A DNA stretch of 64,000 nucleotides from Daedaleopsis sinensis (GCA_033807695.1 CM066307.1:2666001-2730000); one strand, 5' to 3'; positions 11,235 through 23,983 are shown, counted from the stretch's first letter. Notes: a model not told the origin generated them from the letters alone. Translations and numbers: made by a program.

Positions 11235-12789
11235 ATGACAACCCTCGCGAAGGCGTATTTCATCGCAATGTTTTGCGAGGCCATCCTTCACGGTAGGCGC
11301 ATCAGACACGTCACCGACTCAACGTCTGGGTGAACCTCGCTAGACTCCTGCTGACGTGGGACATTTTTGATATCCTTAGGCATGTACACCATCCTGGCTG
11401 CCGGCGCGCTCTGGCTGCTGCTGTGAGTGCCCATGCCTTTGTCGTGAAGCCAAGTCTGGTCGGCACTCACCTGCGTGCATGTGCGATAGCAACAAGCGAC
11501 GGTCGCAGCGTATGGCCCTGACGAACGTTGTCATGATCACGTTCATCGTGCTCATGTATTGCATGTCGACTATTCACATCGCGTTGGCCTTGCGGGTCAA
11601 CCTGATCGCATTCTTCGACCAACATGCCATCGAGGGCGGAGTGACGATATTTGACGACCAGGGAGACCCGCTGGTGTGGATCCAGATCATGCTGGAGCTG
11701 CTGAACGTCAGCCGACGATGTTCACCTCTCCCGCGGAGCGATTGCGCTGAATATTGTTTTGCCTCCAGTGCCTCATGGGCGACGCCATCGTGTGCTGGAG
11801 GACCTGGGTCCTCTGGGGCCGAGACTGGCGTATCCTCATCTTCCCGGTGACGTGCATCCTCGGGGGCCTTGGTACGTATACTAGTTCCTCGCTCGAGATG
11901 TGGCTGGACTGACAATGGGCTGGACCACAGTGTCTGGGTCAGGCATGACCCACGCGCTTGCGACTTCCCCAAAGGGTGCGGAGCTGTATAGCGGAGCCAT
12001 CACGCTCTGGTTCGGGTTCTTTGGGGTGTTGACGTGCATAGCCAACCTGTACTCGGTCGGTATGATCTCCTACAAGGCCTGGTGAGTGTGCAGCGATACC
12101 CCCTGATACAAAGCGTCATAACTGACGTGCACTGCAGGAGCAACACTATTAGGATGAAGAGAATGGGTGTGAGGATAACTGGAGGAACGTACTACAGCTT
12201 GGTCCTGCTCATCGTCGAGTCGGGAGCGGTGTACTGCGTCGCCCTGGTACGTCCGCGCCCGTGTTGTTCCATTGGATTCCCGCTCACTGTGTTTGATCTG
12301 CAGATCATCACCGTCGTCCTGTTCCTCACAGACAACAACGGCGTGTACGTTATTGCGGACATGTTGAACCATCTCACGGTACGTACTTATAACCCTCGAA
12401 CGTCCATGTTGTTGTTTCTGACCGCGCGTCGACAGGGCATCTACCCCACGATCATCATAGTACTCGTCTGTCTGAAGATTACGTTCGCAGACGACATGGA
12501 CCGGGCAGAGACCACCCTGACTGTGGGCTCGGGTGGCTCCCAGGCCCAGTCGCGCAAGAGCTCGCGGGCCCCATCGAAATGGCGCCTCGGGAACCGGAAC
12601 CACGGCGGATCGGAGGCAGTCGCAAGCACCAGTACCGGGGCAAATGCGTACGGCATGAAACCAATCCGGATCGAAACTGTCACCGAGCAGTGGTATGACA
12701 GAAGCGACGAGAGAGCGGACCACGGCAACGACGAAGATGACGTCGGTATTTCCAGCAAGAAGGCTCCGGAGTTTGTACAAGACGTTTGA
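11235..12789 (+). CDS. Seven-transmembrane integral membrane protein (GPCR-like, basidiomycete family)
   Basis: Predicted polytopic membrane protein of 369 aa; ligand and role unknown. Exons are 11235-11292, 11380-11422, 11490-11706, 11769-11871, 11931-12081, 12138-12246, 12304-12378 and 12436-12789, all GT-AG, summing to 370 codons. Seven hydrophobic segments can be traced: YFIAMFCEAILHGMYTILA, NVVMITFIVLMYCMSTIHIA, the segment ending GDAIVCWRTWVLW, WRILIFPVTCILGGL, ITLWFGFFGVLTCIANLY, YYSLVLLIVESGAVYCVAL, and the segment ending GIYPTIIIVLVCLKITF. The motif CWRTWVLWGRDWR after TM3 is typical of a large Agaricomycete family of unassigned 7-TM proteins. A hydrophilic C-terminal tail of about 100 residues is rich in Ser and acidic residues and is presumably cytosolic. 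This family is often expanded and is sometimes annotated as GPCR-like; signalling function is not shown. Confidence 0.85.
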
Positions 12790-12942
12790 TGCTTCTTGGT
12801 TCCTTGTAGATGACTGTCCACCGTGCTCATACGCTGTTGTAAAAGAAACCATATAATTATTGCAATATTATGAGGTAGTCATCACTCGCCGTACACGGTC
12901 AACCGGTAGCTCAATGGAAAGCTAGCGCGCGGCTGTAGACGA

Positions 12943-13542
12943 CTAGACCTGATGAACTTCGTCAAGAGAAGCATGGCGGAGACTAGCTTTGGGTTGGCCA
13001 AGCCATTCCCCTTGACGAAGCACCCCAAGGGCCGATGTGTGCGGAGACAGCCTTACAACGCCCGCTCCGATTGAGGACACGGTGCGTAGGCCGCCGCTCT
13101 CCGCATAATCACCCAACCGTCTCCGAGATACGCCTCGCTGCGATCCCAGTTGCGACATCGACAAATTGGGTGACACACCTTTGAAATCTCGTGGCACATT
13201 CGCGCTCTCGGAGGCAAAGGGACTCTTGTGCCTTCGGAACTCTTCGGACTTGAGATAACGCGACGTTGTGGGGTTGGCGCAGGGGAATCGCAAGATGTGG
13301 GCTGGATGTGTACCAATTACACGAGACGAGCGATGGCAAACTGGCGAGGTCTGAGGAATGCAAACGTAGTCGGCATCGTTATCGTTAGCTCCTGAGTCCA
13401 TATAGCCCACTGTCTGTCCAGCGCTGCCCGTGGCGGATGCCAGGCTCGGCCGACTCGACGCATTCGAGGAGGGAAGGAGAGATGGAGTCGCGGGAAATTG
13501 AAATTCAGCGTGGCGGCACCACGCACCTACACGCACGTGCAA
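12943..13542 (-). other. 199-codon open frame, coding status uncertain
   Basis: Open for 600 nt on the minus strand without a stop, but its first codon is TTG and no in-frame ATG lies near the start, so it would need an upstream exon. The composition (Ser/Pro/Arg-rich) gives no recognisable domain. It lies in the gap between the seven-TM gene and the first DUF6534 gene. It could be an exon of an unrecognised gene or a chance frame. Nothing else is seen in 12790-14233. Confidence 0.2.
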
Positions 13543-14233
13543 CGTCCGTGTGACTAGGTGTGACTGCCGTGACTACCGGGGTAGAACCTTGTCACGAAAT
13601 ATGGCCGCCAGCGCCGGTCGACTCCTCCGGATCCTCCTTTGCTCTCCGACTCAACTTGAGATTCAAAGGATATAGAGGCTTCTCGATTTGAACATGCTGA
13701 GCTGTAAGTCGGGTTAACAGTTTTTTTTCGGTATAACGTTAGCGACTTATATGGGACTTCTAAGTACTGACAGTGATGCATCACCGCAGGAGATTGATCA
13801 CAGGCCGGCGGCGGTAGAACCTCTAGGCGTGTGCTACTACCAGCTGAGTATGACCTTCTTCTTGCCATGAACTTTGATCCTGTCCACATGGGCGGGGACT
13901 CGGCGTGCGTAGACCTCCGTGCCTACTTATTAGCGTCTATGTCCTCTCTTGGGATGCCAGACAGCTCGAACAGATACAGAGCCTGTTTGCAAATGGACAT
14001 GTGCTTACGTTCAGGCCGTGTGCACTCCTCGCGGCTGCTGTGCCTCCCGCTCGCTGTCGGTTTTGGAACACTGTGATCGCGATACAGAAGCTTGCGATCT
14101 AGCGCGAGAGCCCGCTTCGCACCGAACGGAAGTCTATTCGGCGCTGTTACCTCGCCCCATCCATTTCGGGTGTACAGGAGGCTCGGAAGCCTGGACAGGT
14201 GCACACTGCTCTCGTGCTTGTCTCGCACCATCA

Positions 14234-16683
14234 TGTCTCTCCCCGACACCCATTCCTCCATCCTGCTCCAGGATGCGCTCTCTTTCCTTCTCAACAAGCC
14301 ATTCACCGTGTTATTCGTCGGGGCTATTCTGTGTTTCTTGTACGTCGGCTTCAAGTCTGAGTTAAGATCTTGATCATCGTTGACGTTCTCGGCTCCTTGT
14401 AGGTTACACATTTGGGCTGAATACCAGACCTACCAGTACTTCAAATCCTACGCAAGCGACGTCCCATTTTCGAGACACTTGGTACGCGTCTCAGCACTCC
14501 ACATGTACTCGCTGCTAGCGCTTACGCATGGTCTCGATTCGTACAGGTCTTGGCGATACTGTGAGTAACCTTTAGATTGACGTTAAGCATTAATCTTACT
14601 CTATAGCAGAACACTGGAGACCGTGAACGTCGGCCTGTGCATACTCGCAGAGTGAGCTCTTCGTTAGCTCCGTCAGGAGGCATAGTCACGGTGCTGACTG
14701 CAGGAAAGATGTCAGGACGAGGAACATCGACATCCCACCATTGTTTCAACTGACCAATGGTGAGTGCGATTTACCCTCCTCGAGTCGACCCTGGGCGACT
14801 GACCCGAAGTAGGCTAGTGCAAGTGAGCACAAGTGTCATGCTCGTCGTGTGGGATGATACTAACCTTAGACCTACCCTAGGGGTTCACCCCATGCGCAGT
14901 ATGTACGCTGACTCTGACGCATGTTCTTACAACTGAATCCTCCTCTACAGGTCTTCTTGCTCTTGATATTCCAGAGGTATGAGATGGTCGATGCAGATTC
15001 GCTGGCAGCCTCTCACTGATGTGCCGCCATAGAATATACGCCCATTATGTGCATCTGAGTAAGTTCCCGCTCAAGACCATCATCCAGCTTTCCCTGACTG
15101 TTATAATTCAGTCTCGCTCCGCCATCGCGTGTTTGTCGCTGTCGCTGTCAGTGCATTTGCAAACTATGACAGGGTACCCGAAGTATTTATGTACTCACAT
15201 CCGTCTGCAGGTGCTGTTGGCATTGGCAGGCCTTGGTAAGCAGGTCTCAGTTCTGATATGTCGTGTCATAGCTCATTGAATGCGTCGCCCAGGGCTCACT
15301 TCCGGTGAGTTGTCGCCGACTAATCCACGCTGCTCACGGCTCAAGCGCACCCCGGTTCCGCATAGCTGCCATCATGCAGGGGTGCGCTACCTTTGCATTC
15401 GCCTCGCTGGCGCGGACTGACGCCTGATTTGGCGGAATAGATACATCAACAGCGGAAGCGAGGAGCAGGACGTCGACGTGCGTGGAGTACCGACCCTGTT
15501 ATCCTCTGGAGCTGACGGGACGCAATCTAGTGGTACCTCCTCTCCGGCTTTGGCGCTGCGTTGCTCGCTGGGCTGGGACTGACCGGGAGCCTTGTCGCGA
15601 CTCTGCTATGCGGCCGGCAAGGCCTACAGTAGTGCGTGGTCTCATGCGGCGATCTGAAACGGACACGACGGAGATATACTGACGGATACTGCCTCAGCGC
15701 CCATTCCCTGTCAGAAATCATGACCGTGTACGCCCTAAATGCCGGTATGTGTGTCGAGTATTTTTGTCGTATAGGCGGCAGTCTCACTCTGATTGAAAGG
15801 TCTCTTGACGAGGTGAAAAGTCCCGACGTCTTCTGCGTCCCCACATCTGACTGATACCTATGAATTACACTTAGCACGTTCGCTTTGGTCTCACTTGTTT
15901 TCGTAAGTTTTGATGCAGCCGACTCACGGAATGCGTTTACATGGCGTCTTCTTCCAGGTGGTCATTCGTCCGGAGCATTTGCCTGTATTGGGGGTTGTGA
16001 TCATGTGTGTGAAGTGTGCGTCCTTCCCTCCCTCGCATCCCTGGGTCGTGCTAAGAATACGCTCAGTATTCACCAGCGCTAGACTGGCCGTGTACGTCCG
16101 ACCGTGTCCATATTCTATGGGGGTCTTTAGCATCTCACATCGGCATCTCGTTCCGCAGGAAGCTGCATCTCTACCACCTGCAAGTGCCCGCCGGACGATG
16201 CGCATCTGAGCCTACGAAGGGCGATAAAGGGCATGCCCTGCGGGGAACGCGTACTACTTCCACCGCGTTAGACGTTCCTCAGGTATGCTCGCCGCTGTAT
16301 ATCCACTTCACAAGCTGACTTATTCGAAAGAGAGTTCATTGCTGACGCGGAACACAGTCCGCGTAGAAGGGTCTCCGGGTTCCGAAACCGCAGAGGAGTG
16401 TACAGAACCCTTACTCGTGTTTGAGCGCGGTACAAAGCTTCGCTCTTCAGATCAGCGGCCCAATACTCTACCTCTCCATCGAACGCTACATTCGAACCCC
16501 AGTGTTGCAAGTATTTTCTCAACGACATTCCCTTCGTGTACCTTGTATCTACCAGCGACGTCGGTGTTACTTGACTGCGGGCTTGTATATGTAACATACA
16601 TATTTATCCGGGCAGAGTGCCGACACCTGCGAAGGCTAGGACATGACCGGTTGACCCATCGCCCTGTCCATCCAGAATCCTGA
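14234..16683 (+). CDS. DUF6534-type membrane protein, copy 1 (multi-exon, 3' end uncertain)
   Basis: Member of a basidiomycete family of polytopic membrane proteins (DUF6534 type) of unknown function. It begins MSLPDTHSSILLQDALSF with a first TM segment PFTVLFVGAILCFL. It continues over many small exons: LLHIWAEYQTYQYFKSY, RTLETVNVGLCILAEKDV, RIYAHYVHLISLRHRVFVAV, GAALLAGLGLTGSLVATLL, EIMTVYALNAG (15716-15746), TFALVSLVF and VVIRPEHLPVLGVVIMCVK. An exon near 16160-16281 ends ALDVPQ, matching the WNVPQ exon end of copies 2 and 3. The last segment (VRVEGSPGSETAEE, to 16683) parallels the VTTEIEG tail of the paralogues but is weakly supported. Several internal borders are tentative and one (near 15280) would meet a stop with the simplest splice, so decay is possible. 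Confidence 0.6.
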
Positions 16684-17297
16684 CTGTCTGCTCGAGTGTA
16701 AGCGAAGCCTCGGCCAATAGCGCTGCGCTTGTGCCTGAGGCGACCTCGGGGAAGCGTGTGGTCTGAACAATACTGGTAGCATCTGGCCCGGGGAGCGACA
16801 TGCAAACCTGTTTACCCATGCACCCACACCCAAACGAGACACTCGTGCGAGAGCCTACTGGCGGGCGGTGATGCATCACCATCGTGCGTCGAGGCGGTTG
16901 AGCGAGGTATAGCCTGGGCAGTTCGGCATAGGATACTGCCTGTTCAGTGACGCGCCGTCGGATCCCGACAATGATCATAAATAATCTCACCGACCGGCAG
17001 AGGGAGATCCAAGGCGCAGTGGGGATGTCGGATCCAAACTTGTCATATCAGCATGGCGCGTATGCGTACTGAACTAAGGTTGTGGGTTCAAGAGAGATTT
17101 ATGCGTGCCGAGCGGCGCTGATCATCTGGTCAGGTATCGAGGGAAGCAGTTGAGAGCAGCATATCGCGATGGTATACTACATGCAATCAGTACTTGGAGT
17201 GCACGGGGAGGGTCCAGCAGCCGCGAGTACGTACCGTGGAAGTACAAGATATCCGGCAACCGTATACAGCGCCGCGGCCATTCGTATACATCATATG
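16684..17297. other. Intergenic, no supported gene
   Basis: Minus-strand open frames at 16604-16990 and 16268-16597 have no identifiable domain and overlap the probable 3' end of the preceding gene. No function is assigned. Confidence 0.4.
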
Positions 17298-18537
17298 TCA
17301 TGAGTCCGTCAGGCAGACAAAAAGAAAGCGAGCCTCCCCCCTAGGCATCACCTCCGCAAAGAGCGCCTTAGCATCAGCCTCCCTCGCCTCAAACAGCGGC
17401 TTGCTCGGATGTGGGAGCTGGAGGTGCAGCTTCGTCAGTGCCGTAGCGCCGCGCTTGGCGCGCAAACGCAGCGTTGCTCCGATCTCCACCATCGTCTCCT
17501 CCGTGCAGTACCCATAGTGAGCTGTAATGGAGAACTCCTGGAGCCCCGGGCAGACGACTGTATCCTCAGATCCGCCCACGCCAGGCAGAACCATAACGAG
17601 TAACGTGGAGAAGATGGTGCGCACGGCGTCTGCTGGAGCGTCGTACAGCGCGACCGTGAGTCTCTCGAGGGTGGGGAACCGAGCGAACAGCAGATCCCAC
17701 TCGTGTTTTTCTGTGTAAAGGTACGCGCCCGACAAATCAAGAGATGTCAACGGCGAGGAAGAGAAGAGGTCTATAATGTCCCTCAGGGCCTTTCCGGAGT
17801 AGTTGGACAATGTCCTGAGGTCTGGAATGCGATACGGCCATGGTGCAAAGTCGACAGTGATTCCGCCGGGGCCCGGCCGCGCAGGCGAAGCGTGGACTGT
17901 CATCTCTCGTTGAGCATGATTTATCAGGCGGACTCGGCCTGCTGAGGTAAGGATAGGGATGTTGTGGCGGTTGTTTGGCAAAATGGATCGGAGACTGACG
18001 GGCGTGGGGTCGCCGTAGGGGAACTTGGGGTTGATGGTGATGTCGACATCGATCGGGAGGTTGAAACAGCTCAAGAACGGTACGATGTCCAAGCTGGGGT
18101 GGTCGGCGAGTTTGATGTTGCGCAGTTTGGGGAGGAGAATTACGCGATGGGTCTGGGATGGGGTATCCCGCTCGAGCATTTGGCTCAGAGACTCATGAAG
18201 GGTGAGTACGACGAGCTGTGAGCAACTCTCGAGCACGTCAAGGAACACGGCAAGGGGGATGTAGATCAGCCTCATAGTCGGAGCATGCCATGAGGAATAC
18301 CTCTACCAAGAGCTCGTTCGGCAGGCTGTGGATAGGAAGAGTGGCGTTTCGCAAGGCCTGGAGAGCAACTATTTCGAGTCGTAGAGCGGCCACTCTGGAA
18401 TCTATGTTATTTTGAGCAGTCTTTGTAGTTAGCATTTGATCAGAAGGGGGAAAAAGAGGATTTGGCAGTCCGTATAGTGGACCATTGTTCGGGATCAGTG
18501 AAAGGGGTCGCTGTTGCTGGCAGGCTGACTCGTCCAT
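17298..18537 (-). pseudogene. F-box protein gene with an internal out-of-frame deletion
   Basis: Two separable parts of a typical Agaricomycete F-box protein. The first (ATG at 18535-18537) has an N-terminal helix (NNIDSRVAALRLEIVALQAL) followed by the F-box core TLPIHSLPNELLVEVFLMAC. The second (about 18275-17298, 325 codons open) carries the C-terminal LRR-like region, for example FLDVLESCSQLVVLTLHES, then LTSLDLSGAYLY, FPTLERLTVALYD and a final MPRGEARFLFVCLTDS. At 18272-18290 the two frames overlap directly (reading frame changes at SDYEAD). There is no intron, and the family's middle portion (the WVCRRWR-like segment and first repeats) is missing. F-box proteins of this type are usually about 450-550 aa, so roughly 150-250 residues are absent. 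In an intact state it would be a substrate-recognition subunit of an SCF ubiquitin ligase. Confidence 0.7.
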
Positions 18538-19508
18538 GCGTGGCACCTAACTTGAATAGCGGTAGTATGATGCACCACAGATAGAATAGCTATCAGAATA
18601 TCATCGTTAGCTGTATGCATCCTCCTAGATAGCTGCTAGCTATAGCTTACACGACGTGTTGAATATTATGTGTAGTCGACCTGTCAAGACGCGGGTAAGG
18701 GCGGGCGGGCGGTCTAGGACACGTCGGGGACTCGGGTGCGGTGAACGTGGGCGGGAGCGGGAGCGGGAGCGGCACACACGCTTGTATAATCTACGGGTCG
18801 TGGTGATCATGCGGTGGTTGAGGATGTGGATCGAGGACAGTGGCGGGTTCATGCCAGTGGCAGTGCCGTGGCCCGTGCGCATACATACTTACTAGTGGGC
18901 GCTAAGCCGCTTGGCGTTTCCTCACCCTCAGGATCAACAGTGATCCATACGTCGATTTTTCTTATCGAACCCCTCGTCCCATAGATCACATCCATCTCCA
19001 ATACAGGATATCGTGTCTACATGGTCAGACGACTCTGTTGTCAACGTGGACCGTGTTCAACTTGGTAACTCAAGTAGTTCAAGTTCCTGTCGTCGCGGTA
19101 GGTTCGCCTTGCTGTACAGTATGATACTATAACTGATATTCCAGCTTGCGCACACTTTTCTTGTCTCTGAAAATGACACTCGCTGATCTAGTCCAGCCTG
19201 AACACGTCTGGCACGCTCAGGTCCACGGCGCTCCCCTGCCTCCCGAATCCTGGGCGCGAATGACAGTGCCCAGCTGAATGAAGCCGGATCATGGCTGACT
19301 AGGCTCAGCAGGAACACGAACATGACCTACACGAGGGTCGCTTGCCACTCGCTGATGCCGGGGCGTTGAGATCTGGTATAAGAGCACGAACTTGTGCTCC
19401 TGCACATGTTCGTGGCCCGCCGTCCCTACAGGTCGTTAAAGCTCTGATCTCTCCCCTCCCGGCACACAGTGCACGAGCATCGATCCCCCACAGTCATCGA
19501 CGTCGGAC
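18538..19508. other. Intergenic
   Basis: No gene seen. A TATA-like GGTATAAGAG at about 19375 lies about 130 bp upstream of the lipase start and may be its promoter. GC-rich and GGGAGC-repeated low-complexity sequence occurs near 18750-18770. Confidence 0.4.
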
Positions 19509-20487
19509 ATGTATACGTCTTTGAAGATCAGCCCCGTGGTGACGCTTCTCGTCGCACTCTGCGGGCAGCCTGAGGTGGCCGCGCTGCCTGCGCTCCAGAA
19601 GCGTCAAGGGATCACTCCGCTCAGCACCACCCAAGTGTGGTCTTTCCGCCCGTACACATACTACGCGAGCGCGTCGTACTGTACGCCCAAGACGACGCGC
19701 GCGTGGAGCTGCGGCGCCAACTGCCAGGCAAACTCCCAGTTCAAGCTATCTCAACAGGGCGACCTCAGACTCGTATGCATATGTAGGAGTCCTCATGTTG
19801 AACTGCTCCTCAGGGTATGTTGGGTACGACCCGACGTTGGGAGAAATGATTGTCGGGCACTAGGGTACCGACAGCGACAAGATGTGGGTACTTCTCGTGC
19901 GAGAAGATTCCGATAGTATCCTCGGCAAAGGCTAACTGCGACGTCGTTCTCTTAGCATCCCGGCCCTCACCGATGGCGACATCATTCTTGATCCCTGGGA
20001 CGATCATCTGCTCCCAGGTGTGAGCAGCAAGGTCCTAGCGCACAGCGGATTTTCGGGCTCTCAGTCCAGGTGAGACTTCACATCAGCGTTGGAAATCCCA
20101 ACATCTCCCGTCGCTCATGTCACATACATCTTAGATCCGCTGCGGGGGTTCTGGCCGCTGTCAAGAGCGCGCTCAACAAGTACGGGACGAAGAAAGTGTC
20201 CGTCACCGGCCATTCACTCGGTAAGCTGGTGTGATCGACATCGTAACGTCCGGCTCGATTGCTGAGATATGCCCTTCGCAGGCGGTGCTATCGGTTTTCT
20301 CGACGCCGCCTTCTTGCACCTGCAGATCCCTGGCATTACGGTGCGCTTCGTTGGATATGGGATGCCACGCGTAGGAAACCCCGAGTTCGCGACCTGGGTT
20401 GATACACTTCCGATCTCCACCACGCACATCAACAACAAGAAGGATATCGTACCGATCCTCCCAGGTAGTACCCACTCTACGCTGTGA
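19509..20487 (+). pseudogene. Secreted class-3 lipase, inactivated
   Basis: Fungal lipase (class 3, alpha/beta hydrolase) that would be exported and hydrolyse acylglycerols. It begins with a signal peptide (MYTSLKISPVVTLLVALCG...ALPALQKR). Recognisable exons follow: TYYASASYCTPKTTRAWSCG, YVGYDPTLGEMIVGH, ILDPWDDHLLPG with AHSGFSGSQ, then VTGHSLGGAIGFLDAAFL (nucleophile Ser in GHSLG), VGYGMPRVGNPEFATWVD and INNKKDIVPILPG (catalytic Asp). Two lesions are visible. First, the conserved GHQGTD is GH-stop-GTD: CAG is TAG at 19861-19863. Second, after ILPG at about 20463 the frame ends within nine codons, and the last exon with the catalytic His is absent; the neighbouring minus-strand gene ends 130 bp further on. 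The first intron would be only about 31 nt. Inference: a dead gene copy truncated by rearrangement. Confidence 0.8.
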
Positions 20488-20613
20488 GTATGGGACATCT
20501 CTGTTCCGCTTCTACTAGCTGGCGGATCCTACCCGCCCTTTCTAAAGCTCTGGATAATGATACATACGTACATAGCTACGAGACAGATGCAAACAGATAT
20601 ATGGATACTAGAG

Positions 20614-22933
20614 CTACACACGGCTGCTGCGTCGAAGGGGCTCCAACGCCACTGTATGGCCGACCTTCGCCTCCATCTGGCTCGCAGCTTGGGAGATGGT
20701 GTCCGAACCCTCTATCTCAGTCGTGACCTTGATATCGATCATCGAGGGGGGGGCATCGTCAGGAACCTGCAACGAGTGTGTCAGCTACAAGCCGACATTG
20801 ATATCCTGGTCGCGGCTTAATACCTGTGGCACGTTCCATCGCTCGACTGTGGCAAGGCGAGTCGCGCGGGTGATGATGCCAGAGCCATAGTTTCCGGCGT
20901 CGAAGACGTCCATTCCGCGACTTAGATTCAGTTTGCGCGAGTTGAGTCTTTTGCGAGCCAAATTGTTAGACCAGGGGCGGCGCGCAAGGTCGTGCGACAC
21001 TGGAAGCGCACTTACACAGAGAGAAGCGTGTTTGTGTACACTAATTTGGTAACACATGTGAGCGTGAGATGAGTACCATCGAGACGGTTTTGAGCACGTA
21101 CGTCTCGCGGCCACTAGATGGAATGCTACCCAATACAACGTGCCTTTGAACGACACAGCCTATTGTGAGCGCGGTTAGCATCATATCATGACGTGGCTGC
21201 GGGAATTAGAGAGCGTACTAAGATCAAGGAGATAGCATCGAGTATCCTGCAAGCACGGATGTCAGGAAAGTGTCGCACATGCGGTCAGATGAACCAGGTA
21301 CAATATCAGAATGCCTGCGGAGACGTCAGAATCACAATTTAGTGTGAATACTGGATACATACCGGTGTTGATCACATATATCACGAAGAGGTTGATATAT
21401 GATTCCTTTCTGTACCACATAGGCATTCATTTTCAGCGAGTGTGGGGAGGCAAAATTTAGAGGAGCGTACGTCTTCTCGTTCTCCCGTGCTCGTCTCAAG
21501 ACGGCGATGAGCGAACCAGTAACCAGTAGGTTGACCATAGTCAGAGCGCTGAACGTCATGGCAAGTAGCCACTGAAATAGCTCCCATCATTAGGCCTCAG
21601 TCGAATCATAGTAAATCAGTCAAACCTCACCTTGTTGCCGGTATAGGTGGATATCGACATGTTCGTGAACCTGAGGTAAAGTGAGGCATGAGAAACCTCA
21701 AGATGGTATGATATCATGGAGCGAGTTGATTTACCCGTAATATGAAAGCACTTTGAGACAGGGATATAGTCAGTTAGGCTGCGGAGATCCCACACTGGTC
21801 TGACACTCAACGTATATCACCCGCTAGCCAAGAAGAAGTTTCACTTGGTCAGATCAGGGTCCTCGTACTTGTTGAAGACCGCTCACCTAGGGCCGTAGCG
21901 AGAAACCCAACCTGGACCAGCTGTAAGTTACCGTTAATGACACCGAAGTTGAGGGGCACGTACCGCGATCGCACTGACCACCTTGTACTTGAACGCGACT
22001 ACACAGTCGTCAGCGATGATATAGAAGAGGTAGGTGTATCTCACTTAAAGAGACTCGTCTCAGGAAGAATCTATGTCGCGGGCGACGTCTTAGAGTATGA
22101 CCTTGGACACACAGGAAGCGAATCCACTCACATTTGTGAGATGACGGTGATCAGGGCCTGATGGGTACAGTTAGACAACATCATTCAGTATTGTTCGGCG
22201 AATGACGTACTCCTGTTACTGCAATTAGCTAGATAACAGAAGAGGTGTGTCAGTCAGAGAGAATGTGACAGAAGGTCATGAGCGTACGTTGGCGGATCTA
22301 AGGAGCAAGACCCTTCAGAATGTGCGAGCATTCAGTAAAATCACAAAGACGTACGGTACTGATAGAGACATGAGCTTCTCGGGTTTGAAGTAGTTGGAGA
22401 CTAGGTAGAAATAGCTAGAAATCCAGGATCCTTGGTAAACCACTTTTCTCGCCGTATGGCACAAAACGGTGCCTACCTCGTGTGTATCGAGAAAGCGACC
22501 TGCAGAGTTTCTAGGATGCTGCGCGGAAATGGCGTCAGACCACCTTGAAGACGAGAGAGCGCTGCTACTACCCACAACAGAGAGACCACCTAATGGCACG
22601 CAGACGCCGTCAGACTGTATCGCCTCCGAGTCGCACAAGTCTAAGACCGGGACTTACTATCATTCGTATTGAGACCGTGTCTGTGGGATATAATCTGAAG
22701 TATCGGTACGTCTGGTGGACGACAATTCCATACAAGCTATCATGGCAAGGCCAGTTAGCACCGACGCCGCTCGAAGAGCTCGGACAAGGATTCACCCACA
22801 TTACGCTGAAGAATGCGCCAAGAAGCAGCGCCCCGAACGTCTGATTGAGGTCTATGTCCAGGCCCACCGGAGGGCTGCTAGATTGCGGCTGGCCTGCATC
22901 TGCAGTCGCATTCGCGTTCACTGTGTCGGACAT
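20614..22933 (-). CDS. DUF6534-type membrane protein, copy 2
   Basis: Polytopic membrane protein of the basidiomycete DUF6534 type; function unknown. Start ATG at 22931-22933. Exon 1 (22933-22800) ends with the family opening segment NQTFGALLLGAFFSV, exon 2 (22736-22676) reads YGIVVHQTYRYFRLYPTDT. Further small exons include SYFYLVSNYFKPEKL and an exon around 21555-21450 with TMVNLLVTGSLIAVLRRARE, then IYVINTG-like sequence. The penultimate exon (about 20950-20840) reads NSRKLNLSRGMDVFDAGNYG and ends ERWNVPQ. The final exon starts VPDDAPPSMIDIKVTTEIEG and stops at 20614-20616. The middle exons are short and their borders were not all resolved. It is a close paralogue of copy 3, in the same orientation 1 kb away. 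Confidence 0.7.
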
Positions 22934-23983
22934 GTCGGAAGTGTCGTCCACAATATCAGGTCTTCAAGCGACAGCGATGACTCTGGATCCAGGCTAGCAC
23001 ACTGGGCACCCTCGAAGTTGGCACTGGCAGAGAAGTCCTGACGGTGGTGGGCTGAGGGGGACGGACCTTATACGATCGCGCGTTCGATCATTGACAACGA
23101 CAACTGACAGATGGAAGCAGCCCCGAACAAACCCAAAACACCGCAGGACGTACGCGCTCGCCTGTCCGTGAAGGCTCCGCCAATGGGGTCCGTGCCCTGG
23201 CACGCGTCTGTGTCCGTATCCGTGCCAGCGGACTAGACCCTGAAATACCAGGCTGCGAGATCAGTTACTGGGCAAGATGGCTGTACTAGAGCCTCATGGG
23301 CTGGCAGGGGACAGGAGCGTCAGCGGGCAGTGCATCCGTCTTCTGTCCGAGTAATCCGTGACCACGTCTCTTCTGGGAAGAAGGCAATGTATAGTACGAG
23401 CACGGTGTCCCAGCATCACGACTCGCACGCGGACACAATGCCTCTCACACAGCCAAAGGAGGCTACTCCGAGGGCGCTTCGCCCCACATTGTTCTGTACT
23501 TACCTCAGTGTGATCTGAAAAATAACTCTCGAACTGTAGAACCGCACATAAGAGATCCGAAGAGACATTCACCATACGAATGGATGCGCGCGTGCACAGA
23601 CGAGCGCAGACGATATCACACGGGTGGCGCATCTGTCTGAGGCTGTCTGAGCGGCAGTTGTGGTCAACTATACTAATCGGATCTTTGTGGTGACTCAGCT
23701 TCGTCAATATTGTACCGTCACACGGCATCTTTGAGCTTCTTCATCTTGTCTATGTTCCTAGCAAAGGCACAAAACACCGCGCGCGGCGCATTAACGTTCT
23801 TTCCATAGCATATATAGTACACATCATGATACTTGAGGAACGCACCACGCGTGCACCGGCAGGAATGTGGCGGTCAGTATCAGCATCATTCGGACGTAAA
23901 CGCACCCCCCGGGGCGAGCACTCACCAATATTAGACCCCCACCACAGAATGTCGCACCGGGCGACGTGCCGCTCGCACCCAAC
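22934..23983. other. Spacer between DUF6534 copies 2 and 3
   Basis: About 1 kb. Contains the upstream region of copy 2. A TATATAG-type AT stretch lies at about 23810-23820. The open frames at 23294-23728 and 22994-23203 (minus) show no domain. Confidence 0.4.

Noticed and set aside
16604..16990. 128-codon minus-strand frame near DUF6534 copy 1
   Set aside because: No domain, and it overlaps the probable 3' end of a plus-strand gene; support is insufficient.
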